Of a stretch of DNA of 64,000 bases, positions 50,331 to 58,410 are shown in pieces. Below the pieces are notes generated by a model. It was given only the letters and a program-made list of their open reading frames with translations, ran no database searches and was not told the DNA's origin. The stretch's first letter is position 1. Each line of letters starts with the position of its first letter. Source of the DNA: Pelagibacterium sp. 26DY04 (lineage in GTDB: Bacteria > Pseudomonadota > Alphaproteobacteria > Rhizobiales > Devosiaceae). Both the position numbers and the translations under genes were made by a program. The stretch covers positions 2,728,001-2,792,000 of the forward strand of contig NZ_CP101731.1 in assembly GCF_031202305.1 (NCBI RefSeq), read 5' to 3'.

Positions 50331-50997
50331 CGCCAACCCCAAGAGCCCCCCTTTCCCCTTGAGGGAGAGGGGCCGGGGGTGAGCGGGTGCGCTGAGCTTC
50401 AACAACCAACGAGGTGCGTTCGAACCTCAGCACCCTTATCCGACCTTTCGCGGCCACCTTCCCCAAGGAGAGCTAGAACTGGGATAACCGCAAGCGAAGC
50501 GTTTCTGGCTGATCTCTGACCATGCCCCAAGAACCCCCTTCTCCCCTGGTGGGAGAAGGGTCGGCGATGAGGGGGCTCAGCATACCAACGGCCACCGGTA
50601 TGAATGTCGAACCTCATCACTCCCCTGATCGGCCACTACGCAGCCACCTTCTCCCACCCACGGAAGAAGAGGCAAAACGCTACAATGAGCGCCCCCTCCA
50701 CAAACGCGCCAGCCAAAGCACCACCGCCAACCCCAGGAGCCGCCCTCTCCCCTTGAGGGAGAGGGGCCGGGGGTGAGGGGTGCGCTGAGCTTCAACAGCC
50801 AAGGAGGTGGCGTGCGGAACCTCAGAGCCTCCTCATCCGGCCACTGTGCGGCCACCGTCTCCCACCAGGGGAGAAGGTAGAAGAGGCAGAAACCCTACAA
50901 CGAGAGCCCCTTCACAAACGCCTCGACAAAAACACCACCGCCCGCCCCGAGAGCCCCCCTCTCCCCTGGTGGGAGAGGGGTCGGGGGTGAGGGGGGC
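50331..50997. repeat. Tandem REP/BIME array
   Basis: Four palindromic cores (near 50350, 50536, 50743 and 50956) such as CCCCTTGAGGGAGAGGGG, plus reverse-type cores CTTCTCCCACC (50649) and TCTCCCACCAGGGGAGAA. They are embedded in a roughly 200-base direct repeat that includes ACCGCCAACCCCA, TGCGCTGAGCTTCAACA and GCGGCCACC. No gene is supported between 50275 and 51095. Possible roles are gyrase or nucleoid binding and mRNA 3' end protection. Confidence 0.85.
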
Positions 50998-51095
50998 GCA
51001 TCGGCCAAGCCGATGCGGCGGCGCAAGCCGCTCGTGCCTTGCTCCGCTCTTTCGAAATCGGCTATTGCATCCTGCCCACAACGCACCGGTTCCCC

Positions 51096-51989
51096 ATGTC
51101 CCGCCCCATCGCGCTTAGCTGTCTGCTGCTTGCCACCGCCATCTGGGGCTTTGCCTTCATTGCGCAAAAAACCGCGATGGACGTCATGGGCCCGCTCACC
51201 TTCACCGGTTCGCGCTTCCTGCTCGGCGGTCTGTTGGTCCTGCCTTTCGCCCTGCGCGAAAACGCTCGCCAGCCCGAAAAGCTCGATCGCCGCCAATGGG
51301 CGCTGATCGGCTTTCTGAGCCTCAACTTCTTCATGGGCGCGCTGCTGCAGCAATTGGGGCTGCAGTTCACCACCATCACCAATTCGGGCTTCCTCACCGG
51401 TCTTTACGTGCTCTTCGTGCCGGTCATCCTGCTTGTCGTTTTCCGCCAGCCGCCCCACAAGGTCATCTGGGTGGGCATGCCCTTGGCGCTGATCGGATTG
51501 TTCCTTCTCAACGGCGCGCGCCTCGATCGCCTCAACACCGGCGATAGCCTTGTGATCGCCAGCGCCGTCTTCTGGGCATTGCACGTTCTTTTGCTTGGCT
51601 ATCTCGCCATCGAGACCAGACGCCCGATCTTCATCTCCGCCGTCAGTTTCCTTGCCGCCGGCGTGCTCGGGCTTTCAGGCGCCTTGGCGTTCGAAACGCC
51701 CACGCTTTCGGCGCTCACGGCGGGCTGGGTGGAAATCGTTTATGCCGGCGCCCTTTCCACCGCCGTGGGCTTCACGCTCCAGGCCATCGGCCAGCAGCAC
51801 GTCCCGCCGGCCAACGCCGCCATCATCCTTTCGGCCGAAAGCCTCTTTGCCGCGCTGGGCGGCGCGCTGATCCTGGGCGAACGCCTCGATGCCCTGGGCT
51901 ATGTCGGGGTCGCCATGATCTTTGCGGCCGTATTCCTCGTCGAGCTCCTGCCCAACCTGCGGCGCAAACCGGTTACTCAACCCGGTTGA
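51096..51989 (+). CDS. EamA/DMT family transporter
   Basis: A 297-residue membrane protein with ten hydrophobic segments in two EamA halves (LSCLLLATAIWGFAFIAQKT; SLVIASAVFWALHVLLLGYL; closing AALGGALILGERLDALGYVG). Members export amino acids or other metabolites. ATG 51096 (MSRPIALS) fits the family start, but no clear ribosome site is seen. Its 3' end overlaps the DUF2147 gene by 17 bases. Confidence 0.9.
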   Translation: MSRPIALSCLLLATAIWGFAFIAQKTAMDVMGPLTFTGSRFLLGGLLVLPFALRENARQPEKLDRRQWALIGFLSLNFFMGALLQQLGLQFTTITNSGFLTGLYVLFVPVILLVVFRQPPHKVIWVGMPLALIGLFLLNGARLDRLNTGDSLVIASAVFWALHVLLLGYLAIETRRPIFISAVSFLAAGVLGLSGALAFETPTLSALTAGWVEIVYAGALSTAVGFTLQAIGQQHVPPANAAIILSAESLFAALGGALILGERLDALGYVGVAMIFAAVFLVELLPNLRRKPVTQPG

Positions 51990-52374
51990 GGCTGATGTCC
52001 TCGCACAGGACGAACAGCGCGCAGGCGCTCAACTCCATCGTGTCGTTGCCCGTCTGGACCACCGTGCCGCCGATATTGAACCCCTCCAGTGTCACGGTGC
52101 CCTCCCAGCGGTTCATCGCCACGTGGCGCGCATTCTTGAACATGTAGGTGTTGAGATACCGCGTGTTGCGCGCGTCCTGCTTATCCTCCTGGATCCAGAT
52201 CAGCTCCGCGCACAGCCGGTCGCCATTCTCGCCACAGAACGTGAATTCGTAGCGCGATTCCTTGTTGTCGGGCTCCCAGATCCCGATCGGGTTGAACTGT
52301 TCAGCCATCGCGGGCCCGGCGGCCAGCAGGGCCAGGCAAAGTGCGATCGGCTTGAGAACGGCTTTGAGGGCCAT
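51973..52374 (-). CDS. DUF2147 family secreted protein
   Basis: A 133-residue protein with a signal peptide (MALKAVLKPIALCLALLAAG, cleavage after AMA) and a DUF2147-like lipocalin-type domain: PIGIWEPDNKESRYEFTFCG, CAELIWIQEDKQDARNTRYL, then a C-terminal WEGTVTLEGFNIGGTVVQTG. Function unsettled. GGAG precedes ATG 52374. Upstream, 52375-52671, lies the shared spacer with tdk and no further gene is seen. Confidence 0.82.
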   Translation of the reverse strand: MALKAVLKPIALCLALLAAGPAMAEQFNPIGIWEPDNKESRYEFTFCGENGDRLCAELIWIQEDKQDARNTRYLNTYMFKNARHVAMNRWEGTVTLEGFNIGGTVVQTGNDTMELSACALFVLCEDISLNRVE

Positions 52375-52671
52375 GACATACACTCCGCGATTGGGATGAT
52401 CACCGGCGCCCAGTATCGATCCACCCGATGAACCCGGCATGAACCGCAGCGCCCTTGTGATTCGCGTCATATCACCGTCATGCGACAAGATTACGGTGTC
52501 TTTATCCGGCTCTACCCCAGCCGGTGCCCCGGGCCGATGTCCCAATGCCGGCCCCACTCGGTCGCCCACTTTGGCGGCCTTTTTCTTTTCCTGTGGATCG
52601 TTGTCGCGAACCGCTCCGCCTTCGGCCTCGCCACGGGCTACAAAGTCCCTTCACACGCGATCGGGACAGCC

Positions 52672-53268
52672 TTGGCCAAGCTCTACTTCTCCTACGCCGC
52701 CATGAATGCCGGCAAGTCCACCCTGCTGCTGCAGGCGTCTTACAATTACCGCGAGCGCGGCATGGATACGCTGCTGTTCACCGCTGCCCTGGACGACCGG
52801 GCCGGGCGCGGCGTCATCGCCTCGCGCATAGGCGTCTCCTGCGAGGCACAGCTCTTCACCGCCCGGGACAATCTGTTCGCGATCGTCGAAACCGCCCACG
52901 CCCACACGCCCTATAGCTGCATCTTCGTGGACGAAGCCCAGTTCCTTACGCCCGATCAGGTCTGGCAACTCGCCCGCGTCGCCGATCGGCTCAACATTCC
53001 CGTGATGTGCTATGGCCTGCGCACCGATTTCCAGGGCAAGCTGTTTCCCGGTTCATCCGAACTTCTGGCTATCGCCGACACCCTGCGCGAAGTGCGCACC
53101 ATTTGCCATTGCGGCGCCAAGGCCACCATGGTGGTCCGCCTCGGCCCCGACGGCCAGCCGCTCCTCGAAGGCGACCAGGTCGACATCGGCGGCAACGACA
53201 AATATATCTCCCTGTGCCGCCGCCATTGGGAAGAAACCGTGGGCCGCTGGCCGAAAACCCTGGGATAA
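52672..53268 (+). CDS. tdk: Thymidine kinase (type II)
   Basis: A 198-residue salvage enzyme. Walker A is AMNAGKSTLLLQ near residue 10, YRERGMDTLLFTAALDDRAG follows, then FVDEAQFLTPDQVW with catalytic Glu, the lasso region YGLRTDFQGKLFPGS, and zinc ligands CHCGAK and ISLCRRHW. I place the start at TTG 52672 (LAKLYFSYAAMNAGK), which fits the family's MAKLYF-type N-terminus and has GGGACAG upstream. The upstream in-frame ATG would add about 64 residues outside the family. Confidence 0.92.
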   Translation: MAKLYFSYAAMNAGKSTLLLQASYNYRERGMDTLLFTAALDDRAGRGVIASRIGVSCEAQLFTARDNLFAIVETAHAHTPYSCIFVDEAQFLTPDQVWQLARVADRLNIPVMCYGLRTDFQGKLFPGSSELLAIADTLREVRTICHCGAKATMVVRLGPDGQPLLEGDQVDIGGNDKYISLCRRHWEETVGRWPKTLG

Positions 53269-53274
53269 GAACCA

Positions 53275-53670
53275 ATGAGCGACAAAATCGAACCCCGCGG
53301 CGCCTTGACCATCCGCACCATGCCCATGCCCGCCGATACCAACGCCGCCGGCGATATTTTCGGCGGCTGGCTCATGAGCCAAATGGATATCGCGGGCGCC
53401 ATCGCCGCCGTCGAGCATGTGGGCGGGCGCGTTGCCACTGTCGCTGTCGAGGCCATGACCTTCATCGCCCCGGTCAGGGTCGGGGACGTGCTGTGCGTCT
53501 ACACCTGGATCGACCGGATCGGCACCACCTCTATCAAGGTGGGCATGGAAGCCTGGACCAAGTCCCGCGCCACCCCCGACCGCACCAAGGTCACCGAAGG
53601 CCACTTCATCTATGTGGCCCTGACCGACGACGGCCAGAAGCGCGTCATCGGCCAAACCGCCATAGCTTAG
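53275..53670 (+). CDS. Acyl-CoA thioesterase, YciA-like (hotdog fold)
   Basis: A 131-residue single hotdog domain: LTIRTMPMPADTNAAGDIFG, GWLMSQMDIAGAIAAVEHVG, VAVEAMTFIAPVRVGDVLCV, GTTSIKVGMEAW. The active-site Asp lies in NAAGDIFGGW. YciA-type enzymes hydrolyse acyl-CoA esters. It begins 6 bases after the tdk stop, so it is probably cotranscribed. Confidence 0.9.
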   Translation: MSDKIEPRGALTIRTMPMPADTNAAGDIFGGWLMSQMDIAGAIAAVEHVGGRVATVAVEAMTFIAPVRVGDVLCVYTWIDRIGTTSIKVGMEAWTKSRATPDRTKVTEGHFIYVALTDDGQKRVIGQTAIA

Positions 53671-53681
53671 TTCCAGCGCCC

Positions 53682-54560
53682 CTACATGTGCGCCAGTTCT
53701 TCGCCCAGAATCTGCTGAACCAGGCGAATGCGGGGGCTCCCCTCCAGCCCCCGATGCGTGACCAGCCATATGGGAACCTCGATCTCGAGCAAATCGGCCG
53801 GCAGTCGCGTCACGCCCGCGGTCCGGTCGGCCACTTCGCGCAGCATGGGAGCGATGCCAAGGCCGCGCTGTACCATCTCCCAAACGGCGAGTCCGGAGTT
53901 CGAAAGTATCCGGAAGTCGGATGCGTTGACGGGGAGGCCGACCCCGGTCAGGTAGTCGGCGAGACTGGCCGGGTCCTCGATGCTGATAATGTGGGAACGC
54001 ACCAGTTCATCGGGCGTGCGCGGCATGCCGTTGCGCGAGATCCATTCCTCGGACGCATAGAAATAGGCGTAGGTATCGCGCAGGTGCTGCCCCACCAGTC
54101 CCTCGCGGTCCGGCGCGACATGGCGCACCGCGATATCGGCCTCGCGGCGGTGAAGATCGCTCAGATCGTTGGAGGCCAGGACCATCACCGTAAGCTGGGG
54201 CGCTTCTCGCCTGATGCGGGCGACGATTTCGGGCATGAGATAGGCGGCGAACGTATCGGTCACCGAAATGCTCACCTTTCCGCTGATCGCCTTGGCGTCA
54301 CCGCTCGCCGACAGCAGAAACGCATCGGCGGCGTCGCCCATGAGCTGGACATGCTCGAGCAGCCCGCTTCCCGCCGATGTCAGATACAGCCTGCGGCCGA
54401 TCCGCTCGAACAATACGAGGTCGAGATCGGCCTCGAGCGCAATGATCTGGCGCGACAGCGTGGGCTGGGTGAGATTGAGGTGGCGCGCCGCGGCGGACAG
54501 CGACCCCAGAGTGGCGGTCGCATGAAAGGCGCGCAACAGATTCCAGTCCAGCTTTCTCAT
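53682..54560 (-). CDS. LysR family regulator
   Basis: A 292-residue LysR protein. HTH: NLLRAFHATATLGSLSAAAR, NLTQPTLSRQIIALEADL. The effector domain has VSISVTDTFAAYLMPEIVA, YFYASEEWISRNGMP and an EVPIWLVTHRGLEGSPRIR end. It is divergent from the methyltransferase at 54651, which is its likely target by position. Confidence 0.9.
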   Translation of the reverse strand: MRKLDWNLLRAFHATATLGSLSAAARHLNLTQPTLSRQIIALEADLDLVLFERIGRRLYLTSAGSGLLEHVQLMGDAADAFLLSASGDAKAISGKVSISVTDTFAAYLMPEIVARIRREAPQLTVMVLASNDLSDLHRREADIAVRHVAPDREGLVGQHLRDTYAYFYASEEWISRNGMPRTPDELVRSHIISIEDPASLADYLTGVGLPVNASDFRILSNSGLAVWEMVQRGLGIAPMLREVADRTAGVTRLPADLLEIEVPIWLVTHRGLEGSPRIRLVQQILGEELAHM

Positions 54561-54650
54561 TCATCCATGTATATATATCGTGCGAAATTAGGCAATTGCC
54601 GCGCGAAATGCATATGCTAACGTCACCGGAAACGGTCGGAGGGCATTCTC

Positions 54651-55289
54651 GTGACGGCAGCTTCTGATGCACGCTTCTGGGATAAAACCGCCAGGCGGTA
54701 CGCGGCATCGGCGATTTCCGACATGCCCGGTTATGAACGCACGCTCGAGCGCACGCGCAGCTTCCTTGAGCCCGGTCATCAAGTGTTGGAACTCGGCTGC
54801 GGCACGGGGACAACCGCGCTGCATCTGGCGGGCGCCGTCGCGGCCTACACCGCGACCGACATCTCGGCCCAAATGATTGCCATCGCCGAGGACAAGCTGC
54901 GCCGCGACCCGATCGCCAGCTTGAACTTTCGCGTGGCGACCGCCGAGGAGATGGCCTCTAAGGGCCGCCAGTTCGACGTCGTCCTGGGCTTCAACTATCT
55001 CCATCTTGTCCAGGACCCCAAATCCACCCTGCGCGCGATCGATCGATTGCTGAAGCCGCACGGCTTGTTCATCTCCAAAACTCCGTGTGTGGGGGAAATG
55101 AACCTGCTCATCAGGCGTTTCCTGCTGCCGGCCATGCGCGCCGTCGGCAAGGCTCCGCATGTCTCGGTTTTCAACGCTCGCCAGCTCATGGAGCTGATTG
55201 CCGATGAAGGTTTCACGGTGCTGGCAAAGGAAAATCATGCCAGCAAAGGCCGCGATTTCCGGCCCTTCGTGGTCGCCTCGAAACCGTGA
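54651..55289 (+). CDS. Class I SAM-dependent methyltransferase
   Basis: A 212-residue methyltransferase starting at GTG 54651 (GGAGGG upstream). Motif I is VLELGCGTGTTALHLAGA, the acidic ribose-binding region is TATDISAQMIAIAEDK, and motif post-I shows FDVVLGFNYLHLVQDP. The substrate is unknown. Divergent from the LysR gene with an AT-rich spacer. Confidence 0.88.
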   Translation: MTAASDARFWDKTARRYAASAISDMPGYERTLERTRSFLEPGHQVLELGCGTGTTALHLAGAVAAYTATDISAQMIAIAEDKLRRDPIASLNFRVATAEEMASKGRQFDVVLGFNYLHLVQDPKSTLRAIDRLLKPHGLFISKTPCVGEMNLLIRRFLLPAMRAVGKAPHVSVFNARQLMELIADEGFTVLAKENHASKGRDFRPFVVASKP

Positions 55290-55461
55290 CCTGAGCAGCG
55301 CCCCCTCCCTGCCCACAATGTTCATTCCCGGTTCACTGCCAATTGGCTAATTCCTTGTTCATGAGGAATGATCTGGTCATCGACCGGTCGTCCGGTGGAA
55401 CCAAAGGGCAAGCTTGACGATTTTTCGCCACAAAGCCCCAATCTCTCGGAGGGAGAGCGAC

Positions 55462-56094
55462 ATGAACTTGCGTAAACTCGCGGCCGCGGCGGCTTTGGCG
55501 CTAGCCGGCATTCTGACAACCGTGTCCGGCGCCTTCGCCTATGAAGCCTACGCCACCACCGCGCTCAACGTGCGCACCGGTCCGGGCACCAATTACCCGG
55601 TGATCGCCGCCCTTTCGGCCAATCAGGTGGTCGAGGTCGGCCAGTGCAATGGAAGCTGGTGCCAGGTGACGGCGACCAACATTCGCGGTTGGGCGTCTTC
55701 CAATTATCTCCGCCGCATCCAGCCTTCCGGTCCTTCGCGCCCCCTTCCCGGCCGTGACGACGATGTGGGGTTCACCATCAACACCCCCAATTTCAGCTTC
55801 TCGATCGGCGCCGGCCGTCCAGGGCCCGGCCCCGCCCCCACGGGCCGCGTCTGCTTCTATGAGGAGTTCAACTACAATGGCCGCAGCTTCTGCGTGACCG
55901 GCCGCGACAACGAACGCTATCTGGGCAATTTCTGGAGCGATCGCATTCGTTCCGCTCAGGTGCAGGGCAATATCGCCGCCACCGTCTGCACCGGCGCCGA
56001 CTTTTCGGGCCGCTGCGCGGTGATCGACCGGTCGGTCCGCAATCTGGGCATGCTCTCGGACAACATTTCGTCCTACTACCTCGATCGCCGCTAA
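55462..56094 (+). CDS. Secreted protein with SH3 and beta/gamma-crystallin-like domains
   Basis: A 210-residue protein with a signal peptide (MNLRKLAAAAALALAGILTT, cleavage after AFA). A bacterial SH3 domain follows (ATTALNVRTGPGTNYPVIAA, CNGSWCQVTATNIRGWASSN), then a Pro/Gly linker, and a C-terminal domain with beta/gamma-crystallin or I36-inhibitor-like repeats (VCFYEEFNYNGRSFCVTGRD; GADFSGRCAVIDRSVRNL). Probably an envelope or extracellular protein. Strong GGAGGGAG precedes ATG 55462. Confidence 0.83.
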   Translation: MNLRKLAAAAALALAGILTTVSGAFAYEAYATTALNVRTGPGTNYPVIAALSANQVVEVGQCNGSWCQVTATNIRGWASSNYLRRIQPSGPSRPLPGRDDDVGFTINTPNFSFSIGAGRPGPGPAPTGRVCFYEEFNYNGRSFCVTGRDNERYLGNFWSDRIRSAQVQGNIAATVCTGADFSGRCAVIDRSVRNLGMLSDNISSYYLDRR

Positions 56095-56116
56095 GCCCCG
56101 ATCTGCAGCCCTGCAA

Positions 56117-56142
56117 AAGCCGCCCATCCAGGGCGGCTTTTT
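56117..56142 (+). terminator. Intrinsic terminator after the SH3/crystallin gene
   Basis: AAGCCGCCC-ATCCA-GGGCGGCTT followed by TTT. It is a well-formed rho-independent signal 23 bases after the stop. Confidence 0.85.
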
Positions 56143-56307
56143 CATGCCCGGCACGTAAAAAAGCCGGGTGTTGCCATATCATCACGGTTCCAGACGAATC
56201 GACGCAGATTCCGCCGTGCCGCCTTTTCGTCCGATTCGGTCCCATTTCTGGTCACATCTTCGTGTAGAACCCGAATTTGTCGCCAAACAAAAACGGGTCA
56301 GGACCGT

Positions 56308-56697
56308 ATGAAGATCATCAAGCCTACAGTGCTGTGCACAGCACTCCTACTTGGAACTTTCCCCCTCACCACCGCCCTTCACGCACAAGACACGGTCGCT
56401 GTCGTGCAAACCCTGACGGGCACCGCCTCTTGGTACGGCGGCAAGTTCCACGGCAGAAGAACCGCCAATGGGGAAACCTACAACCAGAACGCGCTGACAG
56501 CGGCCCACCGCTACCTCCCCTTCGGAACGGAAGTCGTGGTCACCAATCAGAACAACGGCGAAAGCGTCGTGGTTCGCATCAATGATCGTGGTCCCTTCAC
56601 CGGCGGCCGCATCATCGATCTTTCGCGCCAGGCCGCCAGCGAAATCGGCATGATCAATTCGGGCACCGCCCGGGTCACCGTCGAGGTTATCGGCTAG
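56308..56697 (+). CDS. RlpA-like double-psi beta-barrel protein
   Basis: A 129-residue exported protein (signal peptide [20 protein letters not shown], cleavage near LHA). The RlpA core is [40 protein letters not shown] and [20 protein letters not shown]. RlpA proteins cleave denuded glycans at the septum; it lacks the C-terminal SPOR domain found in longer members. GGACC is the nearest upstream ribosome-site-like word. Its TAG stop begins repeat copy 3. Confidence 0.87.
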   Translation: MKIIKPTVLCTALLLGTFPLTTALHAQDTVAVVQTLTGTASWYGGKFHGRRTANGETYNQNALTAAHRYLPFGTEVVVTNQNNGESVVVRINDRGPFTGGRIIDLSRQAASEIGMINSGTARVTVEVIG

Positions 56698-56777
56698 GAG
56701 CGTGTCCAGCAAAAGCATGTCCCCGGCTTGGCCGGGGATGGAACGGTTTTGCGGTTCGGACACGCGAAAAAACAAAA
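56695..56777. repeat. Dispersed palindromic repeat, copy 3 of 3
   Basis: Same element as at 18263 and 42647, beginning at the upstream gene's TAG stop. The CCCCGG/CCGGGG inner stem is preserved. Confidence 0.85.
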
Positions 56778-56779
56778 AG

Positions 56780-56820
56780 CTAGAGCCACGGATTTGATTC
56801 AATCAAATTCGTGGCTCTAG
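56780..56820. repeat. Palindrome CTAGAGCCACG...CGTGGCTCTAG
   Basis: A long stem with GATTTGATT/AATCAAAT inner arms. Composite partner of repeat copy 3; a similar shorter form follows copy 2. Confidence 0.7.
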
Positions 56821-56842
56821 CCAGCGTTCTTGCACACGGATC

Positions 56843-56879
56843 AAAAAGGCGCTCCCGGCCCGGCCTGGAGCGCCTTTTT
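56843..56879. terminator. Bidirectional-looking intrinsic terminator
   Basis: AAAAAGGCGCTCC and GGAGCGCCTTTTT form a 13-bp stem around an 11-base loop, with the T-run on both strands. No gene is seen from 56880 to 57154. Confidence 0.8.
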
Positions 56880-57154
56880 CATGCGCGGCGATAGCCGCTT
56901 TCCACAGCGCCATCGCCGCTGAAACCGAAAATTTACTGTTAATTTGAGTTTCCCCCACAACCCCCGGTTAACCGCGCATACTCGGTTCCAGTCGGTCGAG
57001 GGCGCGGTTCCTGAAGCGTTTTTCGCCGGCAAGCGGCAGCAATGCCGCCGGCGTTGTGCGCAATGTTTGGCGACAGGCGCACACGCCGGTTTGGGGGCAC
57101 TATAGAGCTATGATTGGAGCGGCCCGCGAAATCCGCTCGAATGAGGGATGTGCC

Positions 57155-57274
57155 ATGTCTTACAAGCTGACGACGCAGAAGTTTGTCTCCATGACCGTTG
57201 CCGCCGCCACCGGCGCCGTCCTGTGCGGGCTTTTCACCATGGTCCTGTTCGTCACCGGCGCCCTGGCCGCCTGA
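57155..57274 (+). CDS. 39-residue membrane protein, paralogue A
   Basis: ATG 57155 has GAGGG upstream. The product MSYKLTTQKFVSMTVAAATG then runs into a hydrophobic helix (AVLCGLFTMVLFVTGALAA). It closely resembles the tiny protein at 60785 in its small-residue helix and its FxTGAxA end. Followed immediately by a terminator. Function unknown. Confidence 0.6.
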   Translation: MSYKLTTQKFVSMTVAAATGAVLCGLFTMVLFVTGALAA

Positions 57275-57276
57275 CT

Positions 57277-57299
57277 AAAAAGGGGCCTTACGGCCCCTT
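57277..57299 (+). terminator. Terminator after paralogue A
   Basis: AAGGGGCC-TTAC-GGCCCCTT, with A and T flanks. It may also terminate the convergent binding-protein gene. Confidence 0.75.
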
Positions 57300-57305
57300 A
57301 TCCAG

Positions 57306-58277
57306 CTATTGCGCGTTGGCGGCGGCCGCCGCCAACTGGGCGACATAATCCTCGATTCCCCAACGCAGCGAGAGCGCCGAGGGCGGGGACACCGCCGCCA
57401 CCTCTTCTATCCCCACGATCGACGCATAGGCTCCGGCCTGGGTCTGGGGCAGGCGCGCTATATAGGGCGCCGAAAAGAAGGCATCGGAATCGGCCTCGTT
57501 CTCATAGTAGGAGACCAGGATGTCCGAGACCAGCGCGTCGGCGTTCTCGTAGCTCACCGAAAAATAGAAGCTCCCGTCGTCCGGCTCCAACGCCTCGAGG
57601 CTGGGCGCATAGACCAGCCCGAGATCGGTGAGAAATTTCACCCGTGAATCCAGTTCCGCATAGATCGCCAGCGATCCATCGAAATCGTTGAGGGCGATGA
57701 AGGTGGTGCCCGCCAGCCCCGGCTGGGCCGCCACGGCATCGGCCACGAACTGCTCGGTTTCGGCAATCAGCGCTTCGGCTTCCTCGGCCAGCCCGAGCGC
57801 CGCCCCGGTCATCTGTGTCACCTCCTGCCAGGGCGTGCTCCAGGCCACTTCGGGAAACGCGACGGTCGGCGCAATGGCGCTCAGCCGTTCATATTGCTCC
57901 TCGGTAATCCCTGAATGGGCCGCGATGATCACGTCCGGGGCAGCGGCCAGGATCTGTTCATAGGGCGGCTCGTCGTTTTCCGCCAGGATGGCGGGCAACT
58001 CCCCGCCCATCTCCTCGAGCACCTCTTCCGCCCAGGGATGGATGCCATTGTCCCCACCCCCGTAAGAGATGAATGGCATCGCCACCGGCTTTACCCCCAG
58101 CGCCAGCACCGCGTCGGTATTGCCCCAGGACCATGTCGCCACCCGCTCGGGCTTCTCGGTGATTGTCGTCTCCCCATAGGCATGCGCAATGGTGACGGGA
58201 AAGTCCTGCGCCAGCACCGGTCCGGCTGCGGTCACCGCCATCGCCAGGACCAGCATGGCATGGGCACCGATAGACAT
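57306..58277 (-). CDS. Iron-type ABC transporter substrate-binding protein (FecB/FepB-like)
   Basis: A 323-residue periplasmic protein. Signal peptide MSIGAHAMLVLAMAVTAAG; the mature part starts FPVTIAHAYGETTITEKPER and VATWSWGNTDAVLALGVKPV, which is typical of the siderophore/heme-binding fold, then LAAAPDVIIAAHSGITEEQY and the C-terminal lobe. AGGAG lies 11 bases before ATG 58277. The importer partners are not adjacent in this window. The AT-rich promoter stretch might hold an iron-regulator site, which I cannot identify. Confidence 0.85.
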   Translation of the reverse strand: MSIGAHAMLVLAMAVTAAGPVLAQDFPVTIAHAYGETTITEKPERVATWSWGNTDAVLALGVKPVAMPFISYGGGDNGIHPWAEEVLEEMGGELPAILAENDEPPYEQILAAAPDVIIAAHSGITEEQYERLSAIAPTVAFPEVAWSTPWQEVTQMTGAALGLAEEAEALIAETEQFVADAVAAQPGLAGTTFIALNDFDGSLAIYAELDSRVKFLTDLGLVYAPSLEALEPDDGSFYFSVSYENADALVSDILVSYYENEADSDAFFSAPYIARLPQTQAGAYASIVGIEEVAAVSPPSALSLRWGIEDYVAQLAAAAANAQ

Positions 58278-58360
58278 TGCCAAAACTCCTCTTGCCGGCA
58301 ACACAAACATGAATACTAAAGTCATAATTTATTCGACGCTCGGCGCGCAAGAGGCCAAAG

Positions 58361-58388
58361 AAAAGGCCCGCGCTCTCGCACGGGCCTT
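58361..58388 (-). terminator. Terminator of the chemoreceptor gene
   Basis: Minus-strand AAGGCCCG and CGGGCCTT pair around a 10-base loop, followed by TTCTTTGG. It lies 22 bases after the receptor stop. Confidence 0.75.
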
Positions 58389-58410
58389 CCGACAATCTGT
58401 TAGTCCTCGA

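Noticed and set aside
50275..51095. Short open frames within the REP array as genes
   Set aside because: They follow the palindromes, lack ribosome sites and would encode low-complexity Arg/Pro-rich peptides.
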